NCBI RefSeq assembly: GCF_000308055.1
Contig: NZ_CAGY01000007.1
Coordinates: 1-64,000 of the forward strand
Source of the DNA: Actinomyces sp. ph3
Lineage (GTDB): Bacteria > Actinomycetota > Actinomycetes > Actinomycetales > Actinomycetaceae
Direction of reading: 5' to 3'
Length of the DNA stretch: 64,000 nt
Part shown: positions 41,301-49,306 of the stretch, piece after piece
Layout of the letters: each line of letters opens with the position of its first letter
Position numbering within the stretch: position 1 is the stretch's first letter
Position numbers and translations under genes: made by a program
The notes under the pieces: generated by a model
The model's database searches: none
What the model was told of the DNA's origin: nothing
What the model saw: only the letters and a program-made list of their open reading frames with translations

Positions 41301-41874
41301 GAACACGAACCAGGTTCTGATCCATATCTGAGAGCTTTCGAAGCGCGCGCTCTTTCCGCCTGCGGTGCTTGAGCACGCCTGCTGCTTCTTCAATAAAGCC
41401 GCGCCGTTCCTCAGGAGTCGAGGACAAAATTGTATCCAGTTGGCCTTGGCCGACAATGACGTGCATCTGCCGACCCATGCCGGTATCCGACAGGAGCTCT
41501 TGAATATCTAAGAGCCTAGCGGAAGTTCCATTAATGGCGTATTCGCTTCCACCTCCGCGAAAAAGCGTGCGCGAAATAGTGACTTCGGAATAGTCAATGG
41601 GGAGAAGGCCATCTGAATTGTCAATGGTGAGGTCAACTTGAGCGCGTCCTAATGCGGCCCGGCCAGATGTGCCGGCGAAGATCACGTCCGCCATATTGGC
41701 ACCGCGAAGAGTTTTTGCTCCCTGCTCCCCCATCACCCAGGCAAGAGCGTCAACGACATTAGATTTGCCGGAACCATTCGGACCGACGACACAGGTAATC
41801 CCCGGTTCAAGGCGAAGAGTCGTTGCGCTGGCGAAGGATTTGAATCCTCTCAGGGACAGGGTTTTCAGGTGCAC
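38338..41874 (-). CDS. smc: Chromosome segregation ATPase SMC
   Basis: An 1178-residue condensin subunit. The N-terminal Walker A is GPNGSGKSN (about 32-40); two long Ala/Glu/Arg-rich coiled coils flank a hinge (about 500-640); the C-terminal half-ATPase has LLSGGERSLAALAFLVA and the Walker B box FYVMDEVEAALDD. Length is standard. Upstream 45 bases separate it from the dha operon, whose genes read into it. Confidence 0.98.
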   Translation of the reverse strand: MHLKTLSLRGFKSFASATTLRLEPGITCVVGPNGSGKSNVVDALAWVMGEQGAKTLRGANMADVIFAGTSGRAALGRAQVDLTIDNSDGLLPIDYSEVTISRTLFRGGGSEYAINGTSARLLDIQELLSDTGMGRQMHVIVGQGQLDTILSSTPEERRGFIEEAAGVLKHRRRKERALRKLSDMDQNLVRVLDLTSEIERQLRPLARQAKIARRASIIQARVRDAKARLLADDLVIARDKLRRGSEDAGTQHERLTSLQEEEARAQARIRELEAEEAERHPHAAQAMEEWQALTAIAERLNATMTIARERVLTHSQPELAPQSEDPASLDERAQAASHEDAQILQRVQSASERVDQALRQRGEAEKRDDEAQRALAQANRLLADYREASARLSAGVASAASRLDAAQSEAQRAAHQLDAARERQAQAAREAEAYSENDPQNDSTASKALNIAQAKREEAREKVDELLARERDARAERARWEARRDALAQTLTPSDGTASYLNAPGAKGDLPSALHIRAGYENAIAQLLSPFADALVIDTPEHAWQTAADARQKAQGRVRLLVDDASNSQKTPKLDGLAGAWAKDLVTSTAFDGLVDALLAGSWVCETLEEARQALTHPEIERVATTQGDVLSRTSMLVAGDESASPLALRAQYEEAAAAASAAMEEERRVQEELTRANAALDLAVRGANQALKTLREEDARQAKIAQEAARVHSALRAARAETTRAEETLKRAQEQLEQARESHENAQQRLKNAALEAPDVDLEAASRHAEECAAAARAARDEETQARLALRAAEEESRGAASRARNLRQAAARSREERIAYQRREERRRRELSRAQRVLEEAQKGYARAQSAVASAKARRDAIEESRKADSEKLTAVRRELDDVRSQISQLTLASQQAEILRAELRMRVEQLETRAMEELSLEGDELIEHYGPHNLVPVLSEESAESDVEAEDDAEIPARPYVREEQVRTLDQALKELEKLGRVNPLALEEHAALAKRHEFLVAQVQDLKKSKSDLLTIIEDVDRLVQEAFEEAWADTARHFEHVFGVLFPGGEGRLVLTDPDSMLDTGIEIEARPAGKKVKRLSLLSGGERSLAALAFLVAIFKARPSPFYVMDEVEAALDDINLSRLLEIFKELRATSQLIVITHQKRTMEIADALYGVTMRDGVTRVVSQRLND

Positions 41875-41919
41875 GAGACCCAGCCTAAAGCTTCCTGAAG
41901 ATTTTCAGCGGATTATTGC

Positions 41920-42672
41920 TCAATGCGTGCCGCCCTCGAGCATATCGCGGGCGAGTTCCAACGCTTTGTCGCAATCAGGTCCCTGAGCGCGAACGTGGAC
42001 GTGCTCACCATGGCGCACTCCCAGGGACATAATTTCGAGGACCGACGAGGCATCGACATCGTTGATCCACACCTGGACGTCCAAGGATGCGAGTGCACGG
42101 ACAAGAAGAGCGGCCGGACGTGCATGTAAGCCTGCAGGATCAGTGACAACCATATCGGCTTCGCGAAACTTCTTCGATGCATCAAGGGATGAAAGAACAT
42201 TCGAATTCGCGTCAAGGCTCACGCTAGTAATCTGCTCAAGTTCACTGCGCGCTCTACCCGCCATATCGATGACGCTCTGATAGGCAGCTGCAGCAACTTG
42301 GCGAAGACCCAATCCTCCCCGTGCAGCGACAGCTGCAGCAATTGTGCCCTCGACAAGAGGCGCATTGATGCACATGCAGTCTTTTGGATTGCCCCGGAGT
42401 TCAAGAACTGTCTGGGCCACCATGGTTGCCGAGCCAAGGTCACACATCAAAAGAACGCCCCTGCAGCATTCTTCATCACCTGGTTTGTGAACCTGCGCCA
42501 AAGCGCGGTCGAGCGCGTTTTCTACTTTGTGCATGGATGTACCCAAAGCACCTGTGTCATCTCCAGCTGCGATCTCAAAGTGGACATCGGGGGCCATCTG
42601 CGTCGCGAGGTCAACGACTCCCTTTGCCAGTTCATGGCTGTGAGAAATGATCACAAAAGAAACACGCGCCAT
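41920..42672 (-). CDS. dhaM: PTS-dependent dihydroxyacetone kinase phosphotransfer subunit (EIIA-HPr)
   Basis: A 250-residue fusion. Residues 1-140 are an EIIA(mannose)-type domain with the phosphorylated His11 in VIISHSHELAKG. Residues about 165-245 are an HPr domain with GLHARPAALL (His183) and a Ser in DASSVLEIMSLG at the regulatory position. It carries phosphate from PEP to DhaL-bound ADP. The third domain (EI-like) found in enteric DhaM is absent, so general EI must donate. It lies 9 bases after dhaL. Confidence 0.93.
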   Translation of the reverse strand: MARVSFVIISHSHELAKGVVDLATQMAPDVHFEIAAGDDTGALGTSMHKVENALDRALAQVHKPGDEECCRGVLLMCDLGSATMVAQTVLELRGNPKDCMCINAPLVEGTIAAAVAARGGLGLRQVAAAAYQSVIDMAGRARSELEQITSVSLDANSNVLSSLDASKKFREADMVVTDPAGLHARPAALLVRALASLDVQVWINDVDASSVLEIMSLGVRHGEHVHVRAQGPDCDKALELARDMLEGGTH

Positions 42673-42681
42673 TGGGGTGTC

Positions 42682-43323
42682 CTATTCTTCAGCGGCAGCG
42701 CGCGCTGCCTGCATGATGATGATTGCGGATGAAACGGCACCCGGGTCTAGATGCCCAACGGAACGTTCACCCAGGTAGGATGCGCGCCCCTTCAGAGCCT
42801 TCATTCCTTCGGTGAGGGTAGCGCCGCGCTGCGCAGCTTGGGCAGCGCTTGAGAGAACCTCATCAACAGAGGCGCCTTTCTCACACGCATCGCGAGCGGC
42901 ATGAGCGGCGGGAAGCCACGCGTCGAGCATGGTCTTATCCCCGGCCTCGGCATTCCCTCGGTGGGCAATACCTTCCGCGATGGCCTCGTACAGGAGCGCG
43001 ATTGTTTCGCTAGCGCCAAGATCGGGGTGCTCTGCAATGGCGCGGCCTCCGCGAAGGAAGCCGGTTCCATACAGGGGACCCGAGGCCCCGCCAACGTGAA
43101 CAAGCAAGGTCTTTGCGACCAGGGTGAGCCCTTCGCAGAGGGAGGCAGGAGTTTGTTCTTCGATGAGGCGGCGAACCTCAGAGAAGCCACGCGTGATATT
43201 GATGCCGTGGTCACCGTCACCGATCTGTCGGTCAAGTTCGGTCAGTCGTTCTTCATCTCGAAGCAAAGCGGTGGCACAAAGGTCCATCCATTGCTCGAGC
43301 CATTGTGTGTTGATGGTGGTCAT
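42682..43323 (-). CDS. dhaL: Dihydroxyacetone kinase subunit DhaL
   Basis: A 213-residue ADP-binding subunit that phosphorylates dihydroxyacetone bound to DhaK. LDRQIGDGDHGINITRGF holds the Asp ligands for magnesium; GGASGPLYGTGFLRGG and GDKTMLDAWLPA-type segments are typical, ending YLGERSVGHLDPGAVSS. Its ATG overlaps the dhaK stop (TAATG). Confidence 0.96.
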   Translation of the reverse strand: MTTINTQWLEQWMDLCATALLRDEERLTELDRQIGDGDHGINITRGFSEVRRLIEEQTPASLCEGLTLVAKTLLVHVGGASGPLYGTGFLRGGRAIAEHPDLGASETIALLYEAIAEGIAHRGNAEAGDKTMLDAWLPAAHAARDACEKGASVDEVLSSAAQAAQRGATLTEGMKALKGRASYLGERSVGHLDPGAVSSAIIIMQAARAAAEE

Positions 43324-44228
43324 TATTCACTCCATGAGGGGGCAAGTGTCGGAGCATCGTAAAGGCTAAGGATAGCGGGATTTGCGCGCATAAGTGTGAT
43401 TGACAGCCCGTCCATGTCCGCACTGGTGACGAATCGTCCAACTTTGGTACGCGCAATACTCATGCTTAAGTTTTCTGCGCGTTCATTGACGCTCAGAAGC
43501 GCGCTTTCAGTGTCATTGGGGTCTGCCTGTCCAAGATCGTTGACCAGAACGATCAAAGGATCATCTCCAGGGGCGAGTTGGGAAAAAACTTCATCGACGC
43601 AGTGCTCAATCACTTCGCGGCGCTGTGAGAAGGTACGACGATCTACTCCCCTCTCGCCGTGGATCCCCACTCCCAGCTCGGCCTGTCCCGCGGGGATATC
43701 GTAAACGGGAATTCCTTGCTCATCTGAGGGAGCACGGAAGGCGACGCCGTAGCTGACAATGGATTCGCCGATTTGATTGGCATAAGAGACGAGTTCTTCA
43801 CTGGCTTGTCCCAGCCAGGCTGCAGCGCCCAGAATTTTCTCGTAGAGCACGGTCCCCGCAATTCCGCGAGCGCCTTGAGACACCTCTCGAGTCGCACAAT
43901 CGTCGCAGACGCGAATCATTATGCATTCAAGCCCGGAAGCTGCCGCTAGCTCCGCGGCCAACTCAAAATTCAATACATCGCCGGTATAGTTCTTCACCAA
44001 TGCGACAATCGTGTTCACGCGCAGTTCGGCGGTAACTTCTTCCATCAACTGGGCAATGTCAGGTGCTGAGGGTGATGTAAAACGAGGCCCCGTCACGCAG
44101 GCGTGAAGCATTCCAGGAGCAACAAACCCGGAGTCAAGAGGCTCGTGTCCGCCACCGCCACCGGAAATGAACGCGAGGGCAGGGCGCGAATCTGAGCGGA
44201 CGGTGATCACAACTTGCGATTCAGTCAA
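43323..44228 (-). CDS. dhaK: Dihydroxyacetone kinase subunit DhaK, short N-terminus
   Basis: A 301-residue substrate-binding subunit. FISGGGGGHEPLDSGFV, VKNYTGDVLNFELAAE and GIAGTVLYEKILGAAA fit the family; the His that binds dihydroxyacetone covalently is in ELGVGIHGERG. It begins with TTG (44228) behind AAGGGG, and an in-frame TGA lies 24 bases upstream. About 30 residues of the usual start (up to the first strand) are missing compared with normal DhaK of about 330. Other frames upstream do not supply them. First gene of dhaKLM. Confidence 0.9.
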   Translation of the reverse strand: MTESQVVITVRSDSRPALAFISGGGGGHEPLDSGFVAPGMLHACVTGPRFTSPSAPDIAQLMEEVTAELRVNTIVALVKNYTGDVLNFELAAELAAASGLECIMIRVCDDCATREVSQGARGIAGTVLYEKILGAAAWLGQASEELVSYANQIGESIVSYGVAFRAPSDEQGIPVYDIPAGQAELGVGIHGERGVDRRTFSQRREVIEHCVDEVFSQLAPGDDPLIVLVNDLGQADPNDTESALLSVNERAENLSMSIARTKVGRFVTSADMDGLSITLMRANPAILSLYDAPTLAPSWSE

Positions 44229-44319
44229 CCGTATCCACCCCTTTGATCAGGTCCTTCGCTTCATAATACCCGCGTACATCCTGAAAATACTAGGGTACCC
44301 AAGTAGGCAACTCAGGTAT

Positions 44320-46020
44320 TCAGGGGCGAATATCCATTAAGCGCAAAACCTCACCGGCCAACAAAACCGAGCCAAAGACGACAACACCCGTCGCAGGTGC
44401 ACTTTCATCTCCAGATTCACCAAGGTTCACTGCGGTCGCAATTGCTTCGAGGATGTCTTCTTGAACATCCACGCGGTCGGAGCCAAAAACTTCGCGTGCG
44501 ATCTGTGCAATTTCTTCTGCAGGCTTGGCGCGAGTCCCCGGCATCTGCGTGATAACGATGGAATCCAGATAGGGTTCGACCTCACCGAGAACTCCCTCGA
44601 TATCCTTATCCCCCATTGCCGAGTACACGCCAACGACTCGCTCGAAGTCAAAGGCCTCGGAAATGGATTCACCCAGAGTGTGCGCGCCCGCGGGGTTGTG
44701 CGCAGCATCGACGATAATCGTCGGCGAGTGGCGCACGACCTGAAGGCGCCCCGGCGATGTAGCGCTTAGCATTCCAGCCTCGACCACCTTCGCGTCCAGC
44801 GCACGACCTCCCATAAAGGCTTCAACTGCTGCGATGGCAGCTGCCGCATTGCTTGCCTGGTAATCACCAAAGAGAGGGACAAATACATCCTCGTAGAGCG
44901 CGGCGGGTGTGCGTACGGTAATCATCTGCCCACCGACTCCCAGCTGACGATCCAGGACTTCATAGTCCCTACCTTCAAGGCGAACAATCGCATCGACCTG
45001 GGCGGCGCGCTCTTCAATGACTCGAAGTGCTTCTTCTTGTTGCTTAGCAACAATCACGATCTGTCCAGGCTTGATAATCCCTGCTTTTTCTTCCGCAATT
45101 TCACGAATTGTCGAACCCAACCACTTTTCGTGATCGATGGCGATGGGCATGATGACACCAACACCGGCATCGATCACATTCGTTGCATCCCAGCGGCCAC
45201 CCATACCGACTTCGACGACGGCAGCATCGACGGGGTGATCAGCGAATGCCGCGAAGGCCATGACGGTAAAGACCTCGAAGAAAGACAGTTTCGTCCCATC
45301 AGTTTCGGCGTGGGCACGGTCGACCATCTCGATGTAGGGTGCAATATCCTCCCACGTACGAACGAATTCATCGGGAGAAATTGAGTCACCTTCGATTGTG
45401 ATGCGCTCACGAACATCAACCAGATGCGGCGAAGTAAAACGACCAGTACGCACACCAAAAGCACCCAGGAGCGCATCGATCATGCGAGTCGTAGAGGTCT
45501 TCCCATTCGTTCCGGTGATGTGAACGCTGGGGTAGCTATTTTGAGGATCACCCAAGATGTCCAGGGTTTCGGTCACGCGGTCAAGGGTCGGCTGAACCTG
45601 GTGCTCAGGAACACGAGCGATGATCTGTTGGTAGATTTCTTCAACTCGCTCGAGGACTGCTGCTGTGTGCGCGGCATCGTCAAGGGCCTCGCGGTGCGCA
45701 TCTTCTGCACGGCGTTCAGCCAGCTCTTCCTCCCAGTCTTCACCCCACTGCGAGTAGTCGCCTTCGAGCTCAGCAACAATGGAGGGATCTGGCCCCAAAA
45801 GCATGGAGTTCAGAGCCAAGGCCTCCAGAGCAAGATCACGTTCGCTCACTTCTTCTTGCTGATCGTCACCGACTAAGTCTTCGTCATCAACGCGATCGGC
45901 TTCTTCAAGGTAGGGAATGAGATCTGCGGGAATCGTGCCGTGAAGCTGGGTATCGTCTTCCGCACGCGCTGCGCGTGTTTCCTCGTTTGGATCGTGCGTG
46001 AAGAATGATTCGCCCGCCAT
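44320..46020 (-). CDS. folC: Bifunctional folylpolyglutamate synthase/dihydrofolate synthase, long acidic N-terminus
   Basis: A 566-residue ligase adding glutamate to folates. The Mur-ligase-type ATP loop ITGTNGKTSTTRMID is at about 168-182; FTSPHLVDVRERI and VVEVGMGGRWDATNVID are further family blocks; DAAHNPAGAHTL closes the active site. The first ~120 residues are not part of the family: very acidic (many D/E pairs), probably disordered then helical. The ATG has AAGGAGG upstream, so the extension appears translated. Confidence 0.94.
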   Translation of the reverse strand: MAGESFFTHDPNEETRAARAEDDTQLHGTIPADLIPYLEEADRVDDEDLVGDDQQEEVSERDLALEALALNSMLLGPDPSIVAELEGDYSQWGEDWEEELAERRAEDAHREALDDAAHTAAVLERVEEIYQQIIARVPEHQVQPTLDRVTETLDILGDPQNSYPSVHITGTNGKTSTTRMIDALLGAFGVRTGRFTSPHLVDVRERITIEGDSISPDEFVRTWEDIAPYIEMVDRAHAETDGTKLSFFEVFTVMAFAAFADHPVDAAVVEVGMGGRWDATNVIDAGVGVIMPIAIDHEKWLGSTIREIAEEKAGIIKPGQIVIVAKQQEEALRVIEERAAQVDAIVRLEGRDYEVLDRQLGVGGQMITVRTPAALYEDVFVPLFGDYQASNAAAAIAAVEAFMGGRALDAKVVEAGMLSATSPGRLQVVRHSPTIIVDAAHNPAGAHTLGESISEAFDFERVVGVYSAMGDKDIEGVLGEVEPYLDSIVITQMPGTRAKPAEEIAQIAREVFGSDRVDVQEDILEAIATAVNLGESGDESAPATGVVVFGSVLLAGEVLRLMDIRP

Positions 46021-46087
46021 GAGTCCTCCTTGGTTAGCCCTTTCGCGTGGTCGGTGAGTGGTCGCGTTGGGCTTCGTTTGAAGCTGA

Positions 46088-46255
46088 GTAAGCTGCGCCT
46101 ATTCTATCGACGAGGCCGCACAGGCGCTGCGCGCTCAGACCGCGGTTCGCTACTGGCGTTCACATTTCATTCGTCCCTCCCACACGCAAGAATTCGCCGC
46201 GCTAACTAAGGCGCTTCCGGACACATTCGAAAGAGGAACTTTTTACAGACGATGA
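46088..46255 (+). pseudogene. Possible decayed coding fragment
   Basis: In the + gap between folC and the next gene, one frame reads SIDEAAQALRAQTAVRYWRS then TQEFAALTKALPDTFERG to a TGA at 46253-46255, with no start codon and a stop just upstream. Around 46245 the plausible reading shifts to another frame (TDDDLKHKLRQGWQLTEQ) that is continuous with the 46314 gene. Codon use looks coding at first and AT-rich later. It may be the remnant of a truncated, frameshifted gene. I do not recognise the family. The remaining bases here should hold folC promoter elements. Confidence 0.3.
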
Positions 46256-46313
46256 TTTAAAACATAAACTTCGACAAGGTTGGCAATTAACAGAGCAGAT
46301 CGATAAGGACACC

Positions 46314-46877
46314 ATGTCTCAATTCACTCCAAACTCCGCTTCTCCCGCTCCTCAAGGCTTTCCTGTCCCCGCAGGACAGTACCAAGCACCCCAGGCTCCA
46401 CAGACGCCTAAGAAAAGAGGCAGTGCTGGAGTATGGATTGCTGTTGCTATCGTCTTAGCCATCATCTGCGGTTTCTTCTTGATGCGAGCGCTTGCCGGCA
46501 GTGGTTCATCGAGCACCACGTCTGATCCATCGTCATCCGCATCAAGTTCACCGACTGCTACTTCGTCTTACCTCGACGAGGGGATCACTATTGAGATCAC
46601 TACGGAAAACCGAAAGGCTTGTTATAAAGCGGTAGACGAGTCCGGAAAGATGGATGCTATCAGCATCATCAAGACGCGCTCCGTGAGGAACCAGGGCAAA
46701 ACCGAGAGTGGAGACTTGAAATATACGTATACTGCTTCCCTCACGGGTACCGCTAAGGGAGCAACCTCTGAGAGCACCTATGAGGTCACCTGTAACGTTG
46801 TTAATCCCCACGACACCTACAAATACTTTGTCGACGGAGATCCAAGCATCACTCCCGACCCGGCTTCATCCCACTGA
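46314..46877 (+). CDS. Membrane-anchored hypothetical protein
   Basis: A 187-residue protein. A Pro/Gln/Ala-rich cytosolic start (residues 1-38) and a KKRG basic patch precede one membrane helix (about 40-58, VWIAVAIVLAIICGFFLMRAL). A Ser/Thr-rich spacer follows, then an extracellular domain of about 100 residues with two Cys (ACYKAV and VTCNV), which could form a disulfide. No family is recognised; the design resembles actinobacterial DUF4190/DUF4333-like surface proteins. AAGGA lies 6-7 bases before the ATG. It stands alone. Confidence 0.65.
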   Translation: MSQFTPNSASPAPQGFPVPAGQYQAPQAPQTPKKRGSAGVWIAVAIVLAIICGFFLMRALAGSGSSSTTSDPSSSASSSPTATSSYLDEGITIEITTENRKACYKAVDESGKMDAISIIKTRSVRNQGKTESGDLKYTYTASLTGTAKGATSESTYEVTCNVVNPHDTYKYFVDGDPSITPDPASSH

Positions 46878-46886
46878 CCCTTCACG

Positions 46887-46915
46887 AGAAGGTTCATGAT
46901 CGAGACGAACCTTGC
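46887..46915. terminator. Weak convergent terminator hairpin
   Basis: A 7-bp perfect stem (46889-46895 with 46907-46913) with an 11-base loop lies between the convergent stops at 46877 and 46923. There is no T-run. It may serve both transcripts weakly. Confidence 0.4.
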
Positions 46916-46922
46916 TCCAGAC

Positions 46923-48410
46923 CTAACGTGCTTCTTCGCGAAGCGGATAGGAATGCGTCAGGACCTTCACGGATTCGCGTCCGGGAACTAAGCGCCCGTC
47001 AGCCACATATCCTTCTTCGCGTCCCTCAAGCTCTGCGATCAGGTAGTTTCTCCCACGAAGAAGCGCATCGCTGACTTCGCTGCTTCGCGCATCAGCGGAA
47101 AGTTTGCACAGGTCAACCAATTCTTCGGGGTCTTCATCGAGGTTGAAGAGCTGTTCGATTCCCCAAGTAGAGAACCACACATACTTGTAAGAATCGAAAC
47201 GAATCCACTGTATCGATTGCTCAAACAAGTAATGCTCGCCGTGAAGGTACTCTCTCCACGGAACTTCATCGTCGGCCTCGGCAATCAAGGGAAGGACAGA
47301 GCGCCCCTCAACTTCCTCGGGGATCTCAACTCCCGCAACGTCCAGCAGGGTTGGCATTACGTCGCGGATCTCAACCACGCTATCCACGCGCGTACCGGGA
47401 GCGATCCCAGCACCATACAAGATGAAGGGAACGTGTGAGGAAGCCTCGTAAGGGTAACCTTTTCGCCACAGTCCGTGATCGCCCATCATATCCCCGTGGT
47501 CGGAGACAAAAGCAACCACCGTATTTTCAGCCAGTCCGAACTCCCCTAGCGTCTGGATAAACCTGGAAATCTGGGAATCAATGTGCGTCATGTGCCCGTA
47601 GTAGCCGGCGCGCGCGAGCCGCACGTCCCTCTCACGATAGTGGGCAGCGAGTGCGGTCGGGTCCCAATCCCGTCTCTCTTCACTCATCAATTCATCCGAC
47701 CAATTGTCCTCGCCCGGAAGAGTGAGCTCTTCCTGGTCATAACTGTCGAAAGCCCACTGCGGCGGGTCAAGCGGGGCATGAGGACGATGGAAGGACAGGT
47801 AAAGGAAGAATGGGCAGGTGGGGTCACGCCGATACAGCCACTGCGTTGCCTCGGTGACAACCCAGTTCGTGGGGTGCAGTTTTTCCGCCTTATCCCAAGG
47901 ACGCGCAACCATCGAATTACATTCGAGGCCATTATCGATGTAGTCCTCCGCGGCACCCGCGCCCTCTTGTTCACGCAACCACGTCAGGTAGTCGTCGTAC
48001 ATCCGCGAATCGCGCTCGCGGTGACGCGAGTAGTGAAGATAGCCATCGTGCAAAATGACATCATCAAAACCAATACGACCGCGCTCTGGCCAGTAGTGCA
48101 TTTTGCCGATTGCTTGGGTTTGGTACCCGGCATCGCGAAGTGCTCCGGGGAGCGTAACCGGCATATCGAAGGTAATTCCGTCCTGATAGCCGATTCGACG
48201 GTGCGTCGTCGGTGCGGTTCCGGTCATGAGTCCCATCCGAGAAGGAACACAGGTGGGGCAAGCCGCATAGGCCTGCGTCATCTGCGCTCCTCCCCCAGCT
48301 AGCTGATCAAGATAGGGGGTGCGCACGTCGGGATGTCCAAGAATCGACAGGCAATCCCCCCTCCATTGATCAACGGCAATGAGGACGATATTCGGATGGT
48401 TCTCACTCAC
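46923..48410 (-). CDS. Cys-type sulfatase (family S1), cytosolic form
   Basis: About 495 residues. It hydrolyses sulfate esters, probably from an imported glycan. NIVLIAVDQWRGD binds calcium; the formylglycine motif C-V-P-S-R has Cys54 (CPTCVPSRMGLMTG), converted by a maturase. VAFVSDHGDMMGDHGLWRKG gives further metal ligands. There is no signal peptide, so it acts inside the cell. The GTG at 48410 has GTAGGAG 5 bases upstream. It is last in the lacI-transporter operon, 8 bases after the second permease. Maturation needs the maturase at 62160. Confidence 0.92.
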   Translation of the reverse strand: MSENHPNIVLIAVDQWRGDCLSILGHPDVRTPYLDQLAGGGAQMTQAYAACPTCVPSRMGLMTGTAPTTHRRIGYQDGITFDMPVTLPGALRDAGYQTQAIGKMHYWPERGRIGFDDVILHDGYLHYSRHRERDSRMYDDYLTWLREQEGAGAAEDYIDNGLECNSMVARPWDKAEKLHPTNWVVTEATQWLYRRDPTCPFFLYLSFHRPHAPLDPPQWAFDSYDQEELTLPGEDNWSDELMSEERRDWDPTALAAHYRERDVRLARAGYYGHMTHIDSQISRFIQTLGEFGLAENTVVAFVSDHGDMMGDHGLWRKGYPYEASSHVPFILYGAGIAPGTRVDSVVEIRDVMPTLLDVAGVEIPEEVEGRSVLPLIAEADDEVPWREYLHGEHYLFEQSIQWIRFDSYKYVWFSTWGIEQLFNLDEDPEELVDLCKLSADARSSEVSDALLRGRNYLIAELEGREEGYVADGRLVPGRESVKVLTHSYPLREEAR

Positions 48411-48418
48411 GGTAACTC

Positions 48419-49306
48419 CTACTTGATACCCGTCATCGCGATGCCCTGAACAATGTGCTTCTGCGTGAGGACGAAGAGCAAGCACACGGGGATAAACAGC
48501 ATGAGAGATCCCATTGCCGTCAGGTTCCAAGCGGTGAAAGATTCACTCTTAAAGATTGATAGTCCAATAGTAATTGTTCGCATCTCCAGCGAGCTGGTCG
48601 CAATCAAGGGCCACAGGAATTCATTCATCTGGAAAACGAAGGTGAACAATCCCAGGACCGTCAGTGCGGGTTTGCACTGCGGGAGAACAATCGAACGGTA
48701 GATCCTTAGCTCATTGGCCCCGTCCACGCGGGCCGCCTCGATCAAAGAGTCGGGCACGCCCGCAATGAACTGGCGCATGAGGAAGATCGAGAAAGCACTC
48801 ATAAGGAATGGCATGACCAGACCCTGATAGGTATCAAGCCATCCGATCTGCGAGAACCACACGTAGAGCGGGATCATACGCACGAAGAGCGGGATCATCA
48901 TGGTCGACAAGATCGCAATGAAGAAGACCTGTTTGCCCGGGAAATCAAACTTCGCAAAAACGTATCCAACCAGCGGAGCGAAAAGGATGTGCGAGCAAGT
49001 GATCAACCCGGCGACCAGGATCGAGTTGAAGAGGAAACGGCCAAAGGGTGCCGCCGCAAAGAGCCTCCCAATGTTCTCCCACTGCCATTTCGCAGGGATG
49101 AGGACCGCAGATCCACCGGAAACTTCAGCGTCGGATTGGAAAGCCAAAGAGATCATGTACAGCAGCGGGGCAACAGCGATAGCAGCAGCAATCCAGATGA
49201 AGATCAGCGAAACCAGGCGCGCACCCGGGAAGAGCTCTTCGTCAGCGATGCTCTTCTTCTTTTTGATGACTGCCGAGGCCGGGGGCGGGGTAGGTACGCA
49301 CATCAT
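48419..49306 (-). CDS. Carbohydrate ABC transporter permease (CUT1, MalG type)
   Basis: A 295-residue inner-membrane protein with six hydrophobic segments. The ATPase-coupling EAA loop reads EAARVDGANELRIYRSIVLPQCKP. The C-terminal end (KHIVQGIAMTGIK) is typical of the second permease of CUT1 sugar importers. Its start overlaps the stop of the first permease. No ATPase gene is here; a shared MsiK-like ATPase elsewhere is likely. Confidence 0.94.
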   Translation of the reverse strand: MMCVPTPPPASAVIKKKKSIADEELFPGARLVSLIFIWIAAAIAVAPLLYMISLAFQSDAEVSGGSAVLIPAKWQWENIGRLFAAAPFGRFLFNSILVAGLITCSHILFAPLVGYVFAKFDFPGKQVFFIAILSTMMIPLFVRMIPLYVWFSQIGWLDTYQGLVMPFLMSAFSIFLMRQFIAGVPDSLIEAARVDGANELRIYRSIVLPQCKPALTVLGLFTFVFQMNEFLWPLIATSSLEMRTITIGLSIFKSESFTAWNLTAMGSLMLFIPVCLLFVLTQKHIVQGIAMTGIK

